The translations under genes and the position numbers were made by a program. Below the pieces are notes generated by a model. It was not told the DNA's origin, made no database searches, and saw nothing but the letters and a program-made list of their open reading frames with translations. Below are positions 16,802 through 23,805 of a DNA stretch of 64,000 nucleotides, one piece after another (positions within the stretch are counted from its first letter, which is position 1; each line of letters begins with the position of its first letter). The DNA comes from Puteibacter caeruleilacunae (GTDB lineage: Bacteria > Bacteroidota > Bacteroidia > Bacteroidales > Prolixibacteraceae): contig SJCO01000002.1 of NCBI GenBank assembly GCA_005217565.1, forward strand, positions 466,192 through 530,191. The letters run 5' to 3'.

Positions 16802-17072
16802 TGAGCTTTTTGACCAAAAATATGGTAAAGAAGGGACAGAATCAAGAGAGGAATTTGCGAGAAAGGCCGAAGCATATATGATTGCTGAACTTGTTAAAGA
16901 ATCGCGTAAGAAAGCAAATTTAACACAAGAAGAATTGGCAAAGAAATTAAATGTAAAACGAACATTCATATCGAAGATTGAAAGAGCATCAAGTGATGTA
17001 AGACTTTCAACCTTGAGACGTATAATCGAAGTTGGTCTTGGAGGAAAATTACATATTAGCGTGGAATTGTAA
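16773..17072 (+). CDS. XRE-family antitoxin (HigA-like), orphan
   Basis: A 99-residue protein with a helix-turn-helix Cro/XRE domain at about 38-90: SRKKANLTQEELAKKLNVKR, then FISKIERASSDVRLSTLRRI. It ends LHISVEL, as in many HigA-type antitoxins. AAGGAGGG lies about 8 bases before the ATG, a strong ribosome-binding site. The upstream partner toxin is decayed, so this is an orphan antitoxin, possibly kept as a DNA-binding regulator. It is the only plus-strand gene here, convergent with the ECF sigma gene (6 bp apart), and it splits the sigma/fecR pair. Confidence 0.85.
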   Translation: MQTKNPKTINELFDQKYGKEGTESREEFARKAEAYMIAELVKESRKKANLTQEELAKKLNVKRTFISKIERASSDVRLSTLRRIIEVGLGGKLHISVEL

Positions 17073-17078
17073 TCCCAT

Positions 17079-17633
17079 CTAAAAGAAAATATTTATTCGC
17101 GTTAATCCTTCGCGTAGAAATTTGTAGGCCGAGGAGATTTGATTTTCAACTGTTTTTACCGATAGTCCTAAGGATGAAGCTATCTCATTGTAAGTGTACC
17201 CATCACGTTTACTCATGATGAAAATCTTTCTTCTTCGCTCTGGCATCGCATCAATTAACTTGTTCAGACGTTGAATCTCTTCAACCGGAGTATCAGCGTT
17301 ATTAACTTCTTCTAGCTCATTGAGATTATCTTTCAACTCTATTAACTCACGCATTCGATTCAACTCATGCATCTTATTAATGACGAGATTTTTGCAGATG
17401 GTAAAAATATAGGTATCAAAAGAAGTGTCGGACTTTATTTTTCCGCGCATATTCCAGACCTTAACAAAGGTATCCTGAACCAACAACTCTGCCTGGTCTG
17501 AATTCTGAATGATTCTCATAGCAAGAGCAAATACACGCTTTGCATAAAGACGATAAATTGCTTCAAAAGCCTGAATATCCCCCGTATTCAATTTAGCAAT
17601 CAAACCTCTGATGTCAACGTTTAAATAAGTCAA
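17079..17633 (-). CDS. ECF-type RNA polymerase sigma factor (sigma-70 family)
   Basis: Directs RNA polymerase to a set of envelope genes. The 184-residue protein has region 2 (about 17-85: FEAIYRLYAKRVFALAMRII, ELLVQDTFVKVW) and region 4 (about 120-176: LIDAMPERRRKIFIMSKRDG, YNEIASSLGLSVKTVENQIS). No in-frame ATG precedes region 2. The best start is TTG at 17633, with a stop 10 codons upstream of it. A perfect -7 box TAGCTTTG (17665-17672) lies 31 bp upstream of the start, and a bipartite ECF-like element further up at 17742-17778. Its natural partner is the FecR protein at 15536-16477. Confidence 0.92.
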   Translation of the reverse strand: MTYLNVDIRGLIAKLNTGDIQAFEAIYRLYAKRVFALAMRIIQNSDQAELLVQDTFVKVWNMRGKIKSDTSFDTYIFTICKNLVINKMHELNRMRELIELKDNLNELEEVNNADTPVEEIQRLNKLIDAMPERRRKIFIMSKRDGYTYNEIASSLGLSVKTVENQISSAYKFLREGLTRINIFF

Positions 17634-17664
17634 TGTCAGTTTTTTCGATTGGTTTATAGTTGTT

Positions 17665-17672
17665 CAAAGCTA
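17665..17672 (-). promoter_or_regulatory. -7 box of the ECF sigma gene
   Basis: Minus-strand TAGCTTTG is an exact match to TAnnTTTG, the Bacteroidota primary-sigma -7 consensus. It would place the transcript start about 25 bases before the TTG start codon. Confidence 0.6.
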
Positions 17673-17701
17673 CACCCATACTAAACGATGGCTTGTATCA
17701 C

Positions 17702-17760
17702 TGGAAATATTGATAAAAACCATTTCCACCTACATAGACTTATACAGATGAAAATGGTTT
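17702..17760. repeat. Nested inverted repeats upstream of the sigma gene
   Basis: TGGAAAT (17702-17708) pairs with ATTTCCA (17722-17728). The overlapping AAACCATTT (17717-17725) pairs with AAATGGTTT (17752-17760) across 26 bases. The two pairings are mutually exclusive, so alternative hairpins or a repressor site are possible. Function not known. Confidence 0.4.
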
Positions 17761-17778
17761 AACCCTACTTTTATTTTT
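17742..17778 (-). promoter_or_regulatory. ECF-type promoter element before the sigma gene
   Basis: A 37-base element, 31 of 37 bases identical without gaps to 18361-18397. On the minus strand its parts are AAAAATAAAAGTAGGG and CATCTGTAT. It suggests that the sigma factor drives its own gene from a second promoter about 110 bp upstream of the start. Confidence 0.6.
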
Positions 17779-17839
17779 GGGTCTTGCCTAATAACATATC
17801 CTCCTCTACTTGAAAGGAGTAAACAATAAAGATTAAGTT

Positions 17840-18217
17840 TTATTGTTGCTTACGTTCTTTCATTGCTTGCTGAGCCTTCTTCTTCATCTCCTCTTTACTC
17901 TTTTGATAAAGCTTATACTGATCTTTGGTTAGGATTGCCTTTAATCCTTCATCTTTGGCCTGCATTGTAGAACGAAACTCTTTGAACATTGACATACGGT
18001 TTGTCATTTTTTTCACCTCGTCGATACGTTTCGCAGCATCCAAATTAATTGTCATCACTTTGGGAATTTGTTCCTCAGTTAGCGATAACTTCTCTTTCAT
18101 AATCTCGGTCTGCATTTCTGCACGCTCTTTTGCAGGAGGTAAATCCTTTTGATTTTGAGCACTAACCTTCACGACACTTATTACAACAATTGCTAATAAA
18201 ATGATTAACTTTTTCAT
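17840..18217 (-). CDS. Spy/CpxP-like periplasmic protein
   Basis: A 125-residue exported protein: signal peptide 1-20 (ending KVSAQ), then an all-helical charged body with MKEKLSLTEEQIPKVMTINL, a LTxxQ-like motif seen in Spy/CpxP-type periplasmic chaperones, and a Lys/Gln-rich tail. The body is similar in size to mature Spy. Function as a periplasmic stress chaperone is a family-based guess. An ECF-type element at 18361-18397 precedes it, matching the one before the sigma gene, so it is a likely target of that sigma factor. The 178-bp leader also holds the palindrome CGACAG-ATA-CTGTCG (18332-18346). Confidence 0.8.
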   Translation of the reverse strand: MKKLIILLAIVVISVVKVSAQNQKDLPPAKERAEMQTEIMKEKLSLTEEQIPKVMTINLDAAKRIDEVKKMTNRMSMFKEFRSTMQAKDEGLKAILTKDQYKLYQKSKEEMKKKAQQAMKERKQQ

Positions 18218-18360
18218 ATTTCTTTAGATTTTTAGATCCCTGGATTTTCAGATTAGAAGATAGTTTGATCGTCGAATTCTCTACAAATCCTTCATCCAGC
18301 GATCATTGATTTATTTCTTTCTCTAATTACACGACAGATACTGTCGATTTACACACTGTA

Positions 18361-18397
18361 ATACAGGTGAAAATAATTCTCCCCTACTTTTATTTTT
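18361..18397 (-). promoter_or_regulatory. ECF-type promoter element before the Spy-like gene
   Basis: The second copy of the 37-base element (31/37 identical to 17742-17778). On the minus strand it contains AGTAGGGG and ACCTGTAT with conserved spacing. It overlaps the 3' end of the lipoprotein gene by two bases. Confidence 0.6.
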
Positions 18398-19049
18398 AAT
18401 TCAGTCTTACCACATTTTTATAGTCGCTATAAACAACCTCCCCACTACTGGTATATTCAGCCCCATAAGAACTCACACCTTGATAAGTGAATTTGACAGT
18501 TCCCTGCTTTATAAATCCTGTGATACGGTTTACTTCAACATTATTAAAGGTAAATGTTACCGTTGATTCAAAACTATCATCATATGCCTTTGAATACTGA
18601 CTTCCAGTTCTGGTACTTTCACCACTTAACCGATAATAATCACTATTCTCCACGATCTCTATCAGCTCCCAATTATTTATGATTTCATCATCAGATTTCA
18701 TCAAATAAGTTTCATATGCTCCTGAAGCACTGGAAGTAAAATCAATACCCTCACCATTAACTATTGCTGTCATTTCGTAGTCGTAGTTATTCCATCCATT
18801 TACCCAGCTATTGTTAATATGCTCGCTTTCACTATAACTTGGTTGTGGATTTTCAATACTCTCATTCACAATTATACTCGCCTGCATTGTTAAAAAATCC
18901 AATCCAATAGTTTCATATGCAATTGCATGCGTAACAGTATTTTGTACAATAATAGGATAATATGCGATGATCACTTCGTCCTCATCTTCGCAAGAATAAA
19001 ATCCCAAACAAGCTCCAAGTATCATTAATATTCCAAGTATCTTTTTCAT
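18396..19049 (-). CDS. Hypothetical lipoprotein
   Basis: A 217-residue exported lipoprotein: signal with lipobox LGFYSC (lipidated Cys20), then an acidic EDEDE stretch and a Ser/Thr/Tyr-rich, beta-strand-like body (for example ESTVTFTFNNVEVNRITGFI). I do not recognise the family. It stands as its own unit with a LytTR-type tandem repeat (19117-19153) and a -7-like box (19082-19089) upstream, so it is probably a target of the LytS/LytTR system. Its role may be in the envelope. Nothing in the sequence shows a catalytic site. Confidence 0.75.
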   Translation of the reverse strand: MKKILGILMILGACLGFYSCEDEDEVIIAYYPIIVQNTVTHAIAYETIGLDFLTMQASIIVNESIENPQPSYSESEHINNSWVNGWNNYDYEMTAIVNGEGIDFTSSASGAYETYLMKSDDEIINNWELIEIVENSDYYRLSGESTRTGSQYSKAYDDSFESTVTFTFNNVEVNRITGFIKQGTVKFTYQGVSSYGAEYTSSGEVVYSDYKNVVRLN

Positions 19050-19116
19050 GATTAATTATTTTTTGATTTCTATTTTCATTACAAATATTGTCTCTTCAGT
19101 TCGCCTTTATTAGCTC

Positions 19117-19153
19117 TCTTCAACCAACGACCTTTTTTATAGTACCAACTACT
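19117..19153 (-). promoter_or_regulatory. LytTR-type tandem repeat site B
   Basis: Minus-strand GGTCGTTGGTTGAAGA (19132 down to 19117), with a second copy AGTAGTTGGTACTA starting exactly 21 bp upstream (19153). A -7-like AATATTTG lies 27 bp downstream at 19089-19082. It serves the lipoprotein gene starting at 19049. Confidence 0.75.
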
Positions 19154-19197
19154 TTATTGTTCTTATTTGAAAGTATTTACCTGAACACAATGTTCCA

Positions 19198-19851
19198 TTA
19201 CCTTCGACCGAAATAGCGGGTAAAACAAAACATAACAGATACATTCCGAGCATCTCCTAAAAAAGTATTGGCATAATCAGATTTGGCTACATCTGTCAAT
19301 CCATAATTCACACGTATATCAAAAGCCCTATTGCGCCCGCCAATAGCTAATCCTGCAACCAGTGCATTGTCCCAGGAATTCATCTCTCGTTCATCCAGTT
19401 CGACAAATCCATACACATACGGATCTACATACTCAACATTGGCATCAATCAATAGACTCCCCTGATAGCCTCCCACTAAAGAAATTGCACGACCTAGCTT
19501 TATTCGTAGTAACAATGGGAAATCCAAATAATACAATCGATACCTAACATCTCCTGTATAAAATGCATTCTTTAAATAGGTAATGCTTCCTCCCTTCTTC
19601 GAAAACACCATCTCGTTCTGCAAACTAATGATGCGATTTACTGGTATTTTCAGGGCTCCTCCGAAAGAAAATCCAAATTGATAACCTGTTTCTTCATACC
19701 CATTATCCAGCTTACTCAATGAAGCTCCTGTTCTTAATCCCAGTTTTGGTTTCATTGATTGTTCCAACAGAAAAACACGGGTATCCTGACCTTTTGATAT
19801 GACACTTATAAAAAGTAATATCACACATATCATTACTACTCTCATCCTCAT
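19198..19851 (-). CDS. Outer-membrane beta-barrel protein (PorT-like)
   Basis: A 217-residue exported protein with a signal peptide (about 1-22, ending SKGQ) and alternating beta strands typical of small 8-10-strand barrels. Segments include KLGLRTGASLSKL, GYQFGFSFGGALKIPV and YYLDFPLLLRIKLG, the last a common motif of Bacteroidota PorT/porin-family barrels. It ends with VMFCFTRYFGRR instead of a terminal aromatic, which is unusual for BAM substrates. It lies 17 bp downstream of the DUF6515-like gene, so both probably share LytTR-type site C. Confidence 0.82.
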   Translation of the reverse strand: MRMRVVMICVILLFISVISKGQDTRVFLLEQSMKPKLGLRTGASLSKLDNGYEETGYQFGFSFGGALKIPVNRIISLQNEMVFSKKGGSITYLKNAFYTGDVRYRLYYLDFPLLLRIKLGRAISLVGGYQGSLLIDANVEYVDPYVYGFVELDEREMNSWDNALVAGLAIGGRNRAFDIRVNYGLTDVAKSDYANTFLGDARNVSVMFCFTRYFGRR

Positions 19852-19868
19852 CTCCTTAAACTTTAGTC

Positions 19869-20414
19869 CTATAGTGTTTTCCCAACCTGGTAATACGAAA
19901 TAGTACCATTATCTGAAGTATATTTTTCATAGTACAATCCATTCACTCGATAGTATGTTTTACCATTAACCATAACTGTTTGAGTTCCGTTTGGAATAAC
20001 ATTTAAGACACATACCGGAGGAGCCGCAACCACCTTATAAACTCCACTAACTCTCACATAATACACCCCACGATAATAGTAATGTACACGTCCTGCAACA
20101 ATCAAAGTGCGATACCCAGCCGGCAATACTGATAATCGGAATCCCACAGGAGGACGCACAACAACATAACCTCCAGCTGCTGGTCGATAACATATTCCAG
20201 CATGTACATGGTAGGCGAGACTATTGTAGTGTATTACTCTGGCTCCTGCTGGAACACGTGTAACAACTCTAACAGCTGGTCGCTTTACAACGACTGCTCT
20301 TCCCGGTGTTACAACTGTTGTTGTTCTTGGTCTGACTACAACTCTTTGCGCTTGCACTTGCACTCCTATCATTATTAATACTCCTAAAAAGGAGATGTAA
20401 ACCAATCGTTTCAT
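19869..20414 (-). CDS. DUF6515-like exported protein
   Basis: A 181-residue protein with signal peptide (about 1-23, ending VQAQ), followed by a Val/Arg/Pro-rich linker (RVVVRPRTTTVVTPGRAVVV) and a tyrosine-rich region with repeated units built on Y-Y-R-x-x-G-x-Y-Y (YYYRGVYYVRV; YYRVNGLYYEKY). This layout fits DUF6515-type proteins of unknown function. The frame runs up to TTG at 20423, but ATG at 20414 starts the signal peptide. First gene of a two-gene unit with the beta-barrel gene. A LytTR-type tandem repeat lies at 20498-20534. Confidence 0.8.
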   Translation of the reverse strand: MKRLVYISFLGVLIMIGVQVQAQRVVVRPRTTTVVTPGRAVVVKRPAVRVVTRVPAGARVIHYNSLAYHVHAGICYRPAAGGYVVVRPPVGFRLSVLPAGYRTLIVAGRVHYYYRGVYYVRVSGVYKVVAAPPVCVLNVIPNGTQTVMVNGKTYYRVNGLYYEKYTSDNGTISYYQVGKTL

Positions 20415-20497
20415 AACATTCAATTTTGTGTTGTTTTACTTCGTTTGTTTTTAATCTCATCACAAAAATGTTATGATTGATGATATAGATGCGCCAC

Positions 20498-20534
20498 ATT
20501 TCAACCAACGACATATTTCCTTACACCATCGACA
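20498..20534 (-). promoter_or_regulatory. LytTR-type tandem repeat site C
   Basis: Minus-strand TGTCGTTGGTTGAAAT (20513 down to 20498) is identical to the main copy of site A. TGTCGATGGTGTAA starts exactly 21 bp upstream (20534). The spacing to the -7-like box is 27 bp. It serves the DUF6515/beta-barrel unit. Confidence 0.78.
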
Positions 20535-20690
20535 GATTAAGGTAGTCTCCGTTCACCTGTTTTCCGGTTTCCTGACGAAGCCGTTATTCGTTTTCCCCTA
20601 AATCTTTGTTCTATGCGCTAACACGCTTAAAGGTCCTGTCAGACGCTTAAAAGTATCCACAGCTCAAACCTTACACCATGTCCGCGGCCT

Positions 20691-20728
20691 TGTCGTTTGT
20701 TGAGATTTTCATGTCGTTTATTGAGATT
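20691..20728 (+). promoter_or_regulatory. LytTR-type tandem repeat site D (autoregulatory)
   Basis: TGTCGTTTGTTGAGATT (20691-20707) and TGTCGTTTATTGAGATT (20712-20728) differ at one base and are 21 bp apart. A -7-like TTAATTTG follows 27 bp after the 16-bp core, and the lytS start codon is at 20782. The position in front of the kinase/regulator pair implies autoregulation. Confidence 0.82.
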
Positions 20729-20781
20729 CTTTTAAGAGGATTCCTTCAAATTCATTAATTTGCTTAAAATTCAAGGAGACA

Positions 20782-21780
20782 ATGAAACGATATTACACAC
20801 ATATATTGGTCTGGTTGGGATTATTTATCCTACGCTTAATGACGTTGTTAGATTCCAATACATTTATAGGAGCCCTCTTGCTCTCTCTGCCACTTTACCT
20901 CATTTACGCTATAGTATTCTATTCCACAGCACATGCGCACCACCGATATTTCGAAGTAAAAAAATACTTTAGGTATACATTCTCGATATTCGCCATATGG
21001 TTTGGAGGGATTCTACTTTGCAGGATACTCTATCACCTTGCAGGTTATCTTGCCGGAAAAGATATCATTCTGGGAACGGATGATATCTGGGTGTTCAGAA
21101 TCATGTTTTTCATCATCTTTGGCGTGTTATACCAGGTAATGACATCAAAGAAAAGTACAGAAGAAAAAAATCAGGAATTACAATTAGAGAAGAAAGAGAC
21201 AGAGCTCCGTTTTTTGAAAAGCCAAATGAATCCTCATTTCTTCTTTAATACACTCAATAATATTTATGGACTGGCATATCGACAAGATAAAAGCACAACA
21301 ACCGCGATTCTGAAGTTATCTGATACCATGCGTTACATTATTTATGAAACACAAGAAGAAATGGTCCCTCTACAAAAGGAACTTCAGTTTATTGAAAACT
21401 ACGTTGAACTGGAGCGTCTAAGATTAGTTCATAAGGAAAACCTAAACTTCCAAAATGAAGTAGGTTGGCAATCAGGAAATATTGCACCATTGATCCTATT
21501 ACCTTTTGTTGAGAATTGTTTTAAGCACAGCAATATCGATGATGATAAAAATGCAGAAATTAGTATATCCATATGGATTGAAAATACATTGTTACATTTA
21601 ACCTGTGGAAATACAATCTCGAAGAACGCCAATTACAAAGAAGGAGGCATTGGAACAGAGAATGTACTAAAGCGATTGGAAATGCTATATGGCAATAAGT
21701 ATCATTTGGAAACAGATTCTAATAATGAAGAATACTATGTACATTTATCCATTCCTGTCATAAAAAAAGAAGAAGTATAA
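20782..21780 (+). CDS. LytS-family sensor histidine kinase
   Basis: Membrane kinase paired with the LytTR regulator encoded 23 bp downstream. The 332-residue protein has about four N-terminal membrane segments (within residues 8-120) and a short coiled coil (EEKNQELQLEKKETELRFLK). The HisK_5 phospho-acceptor motif LKSQMNPHFFFNTLNNIYGLA (about 147-167) follows, then a C-terminal HATPase with LILLPFVENCFKH. AAGGAG at 20773-20778 precedes the ATG by a normal distance. No extracellular sensor domain is visible, so the signal may be sensed in the membrane. Site D upstream suggests autoregulation. Confidence 0.93.
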   Translation: MKRYYTHILVWLGLFILRLMTLLDSNTFIGALLLSLPLYLIYAIVFYSTAHAHHRYFEVKKYFRYTFSIFAIWFGGILLCRILYHLAGYLAGKDIILGTDDIWVFRIMFFIIFGVLYQVMTSKKSTEEKNQELQLEKKETELRFLKSQMNPHFFFNTLNNIYGLAYRQDKSTTTAILKLSDTMRYIIYETQEEMVPLQKELQFIENYVELERLRLVHKENLNFQNEVGWQSGNIAPLILLPFVENCFKHSNIDDDKNAEISISIWIENTLLHLTCGNTISKNANYKEGGIGTENVLKRLEMLYGNKYHLETDSNNEEYYVHLSIPVIKKEEV

Positions 21781-21803
21781 GAAATCAACGAATCCAATAA
21801 GCG

Positions 21804-22508
21804 ATGAAAAACTTAAAATGCATAATTGTCGACGATGAGCCTATAGCAATTGAGTACCTCAAAGACTATGTAGAACAAATGCCAGGATTGGAACTGGTAG
21901 CATCGGTAAACAGGGCAACAAAGGCTTACGAAATATTAGCGAATGAGAAGGTTGATTTGATTTTTCTGGATATTCAAATGCCCGGTTTAACAGGACTTGA
22001 TTTTATTCGTACACTTCCTCAAAAACCAGCAATTATTCTTACTACCGCCTACTCTGAATATGCTTTGGAAGGTTTCAATCTGGATGTAAACGACTATCTT
22101 CTTAAACCATTTAGTTTTGAACGATTTGCTCAAGCTGTACTGAAAGTAAGCAAACAGTTCAATCAACAACACACTCCTATAGAGCAAGAAAACAAACGTG
22201 ATTTCATCTTTCTAAAATCAGGATACAAATCGATTAAAGTAAATATTACTGAAATCACACATGTAGAAGGCATGAAAGAATATGTTGTATTCTACACCCT
22301 AGATGGTAAAAAGTATATCAAAAATGATCGCATGAAAAATGTTGAAGAGCTGCTCTCTTCGCATAATTTCATCCGCGTGCACAAGTCATACTTGGTATCG
22401 ATTGATCACATCTCATCATTCTATGGTAACACAATTGAAATTACCAACACACAAATACCAGTTGGACGAGTGTACAAGGAAGAACTAAAAAAGTTGTTTG
22501 AGGGGTAA
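21804..22508 (+). CDS. LytTR-family response regulator
   Basis: DNA-binding partner of the upstream kinase. The 234-residue protein has an N-terminal receiver domain (about 4-118) with IIVDDEP, the phospho-acceptor Asp in DLIFLDIQMPG (about residue 54), the switch Thr in LTTAYSEYA, and Lys in DYLLKPF. The C-terminal LytTR DNA-binding domain (about 135-232) includes FLKSGYKSIKVNITEITHVEGMKEYV (in two parts) and IRVHKSYLVS. LytTR proteins bind pairs of direct repeats about two helical turns apart, matching sites A-D in this window. It is closed by the hairpin at 22512-22543. Confidence 0.95.
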   Translation: MKNLKCIIVDDEPIAIEYLKDYVEQMPGLELVASVNRATKAYEILANEKVDLIFLDIQMPGLTGLDFIRTLPQKPAIILTTAYSEYALEGFNLDVNDYLLKPFSFERFAQAVLKVSKQFNQQHTPIEQENKRDFIFLKSGYKSIKVNITEITHVEGMKEYVVFYTLDGKKYIKNDRMKNVEELLSSHNFIRVHKSYLVSIDHISSFYGNTIEITNTQIPVGRVYKEELKKLFEG

Positions 22509-22511
22509 AAA

Positions 22512-22543
22512 GAAAGTCGCATGAAACTTATCATACGACTTTC
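22512..22543. terminator. Bidirectional terminator-like hairpin
   Basis: GAAAGTCG-C-ATG pairs with CAT-A-CGACTTTC around an 8-base loop, between the convergent stops at 22508 and 22567. The stem is 11 bp with one C-A mismatch. Confidence 0.7.
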
Positions 22544-22566
22544 ACAATCAATGTTTCTGTAATATT

Positions 22567-23784
22567 CTAGTATTCACCCCACATGGTGATTTCACTAAAA
22601 TTCAACATATAAGTATCTCCCCATAGATCATCAACCTTTACACGTACATAACGCATGTATTCAAGATCCTCAGGAAACGCAACTTCTAATTCTCCATTGG
22701 ATGGGGCATCACCCTCTCCAACATGAACTAAGATCTTTTTCCATCCTTTTTCTATAGCCTCTGCTTCCCAACCGTCATCAGTACAAGGTAGATCAGTCTC
22801 TGCTCCTTCAATATCATTGGTTGCCCAGATTTCAAAATCTTTAGGTAGCCTTGGAATCTGACCTGGACGAGCATGGAATTTCAAGCGAGTAAATTTACAA
22901 GTTTCTCCGGCATCAAAAGTAAAAGTCAATGGAGGCCCATCACTACTACCACCTGATCCAGTATGATAGAAATTACCACTTGAAACATTGCCATCAAACA
23001 ACTTATCTACACTACCACCCCAAGAACGACCACGATTATCATTCTTCAACGGGTACTCTTTCATTTGAGATTTATCCAATTGGAACTCACCTTCAGGAAG
23101 AACGATAGCAACTTCCTGCCAATCTGTAGAAAAAGTATCTAATGCATTTTCTTCTGGGAGGTAATACATTCGATGATTTAAAATTGATCCGATTTGGATA
23201 TCTTCAAATTCCATCACCGTTTCAGTAACAGGATGCTTATTTACATGTTCGTTACCTTCTTCATCAATATATTTAACTTCAAAACCAATGGCCTTTTCTG
23301 CACTATGAGTCCAGGTTAATTCAACTATTGATGGTGTAACTTTCTTTTTCTTTATAGAGCGATGCTTCAAGACTGATCGATATATTTCACCATAGGTCAC
23401 TCCAAAAACGTTAACCCCGATGGACTGATTCCCATTTCCATCCTTCGTGCGGATCAGTAATTGATGAGAACCTTCTTCAAGATCATTCATATCAATTTGG
23501 ATAGTATCAATCCCTGATGTTGGACTTAATGTTTCAACGAGTGAATCCTGTTCATTGTTCCAATAAATAGCAACCTGCTTGACCTGAACTGCATTATCAA
23601 GGGTAAATTTCAACTTTGCTCGATTGTTTCCTGGAAAGAATTTTACCGAATCTGCTTTAGGCAAATAAAGTGTTTCTCCTTCTCCCATAAATTCTTCGTG
23701 GACTTCATCCATCTTCTCACAAGAGAAAAATACACTAAAACCACAAAGTAACAGAAGAGTTATATATGTTGTAAATTGTTTCAT
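22567..23784 (-). CDS. DUF4998-type surface lipoprotein with C-terminal discoidin-like domain
   Basis: A 405-residue lipoprotein, lipobox FFSC with Cys22. The N-terminal half (LYLPKADSVKFFPGNNRAKL, KQVAIYWNNEQDS) fits DUF4998 and fibronectin-like domains. The C-terminal about 150 residues (WGGSVDKLFDGN, LTFTFDAGETCKFTRLKFHA, MRYVRVKVDDLWG) look like an F5/8 type C (discoidin) carbohydrate-binding domain. It is the last gene of the susC-susD-DUF4959-DUF4998 operon, 21 bp after its neighbour. Its probable role is surface glycan or glycoprotein binding, inferred from family and context. Confidence 0.85.
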   Translation of the reverse strand: MKQFTTYITLLLLCGFSVFFSCEKMDEVHEEFMGEGETLYLPKADSVKFFPGNNRAKLKFTLDNAVQVKQVAIYWNNEQDSLVETLSPTSGIDTIQIDMNDLEEGSHQLLIRTKDGNGNQSIGVNVFGVTYGEIYRSVLKHRSIKKKKVTPSIVELTWTHSAEKAIGFEVKYIDEEGNEHVNKHPVTETVMEFEDIQIGSILNHRMYYLPEENALDTFSTDWQEVAIVLPEGEFQLDKSQMKEYPLKNDNRGRSWGGSVDKLFDGNVSSGNFYHTGSGGSSDGPPLTFTFDAGETCKFTRLKFHARPGQIPRLPKDFEIWATNDIEGAETDLPCTDDGWEAEAIEKGWKKILVHVGEGDAPSNGELEVAFPEDLEYMRYVRVKVDDLWGDTYMLNFSEITMWGEY

Positions 23785-23805
23785 TATTCAAAAAATTTTA
23801 GATTT

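Larger units (their letters stand above)
20424..20781. other. Divergent regulatory region of the LytTR regulon
   Basis: This 358-base stretch has no gene. It carries LytTR-type site C (minus strand) with a -7-like CATTTTTG (20470-20463), and LytTR-type site D (plus strand) with a -7-like TTAATTTG (20755-20762). The middle part (20535-20690) is C/T-rich, contains no recognised gene or RNA, and differs in composition from its surroundings. Confidence 0.6.

Noticed and set aside
18332-18346. CGACAG-ATA-CTGTCG palindrome and a TGTCGTG sequence near the Spy-like gene as a fifth LytTR site
   Set aside because: No second copy at 21 bp and the spacing to a -7 box does not fit the other four sites. 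The resemblance is partial.
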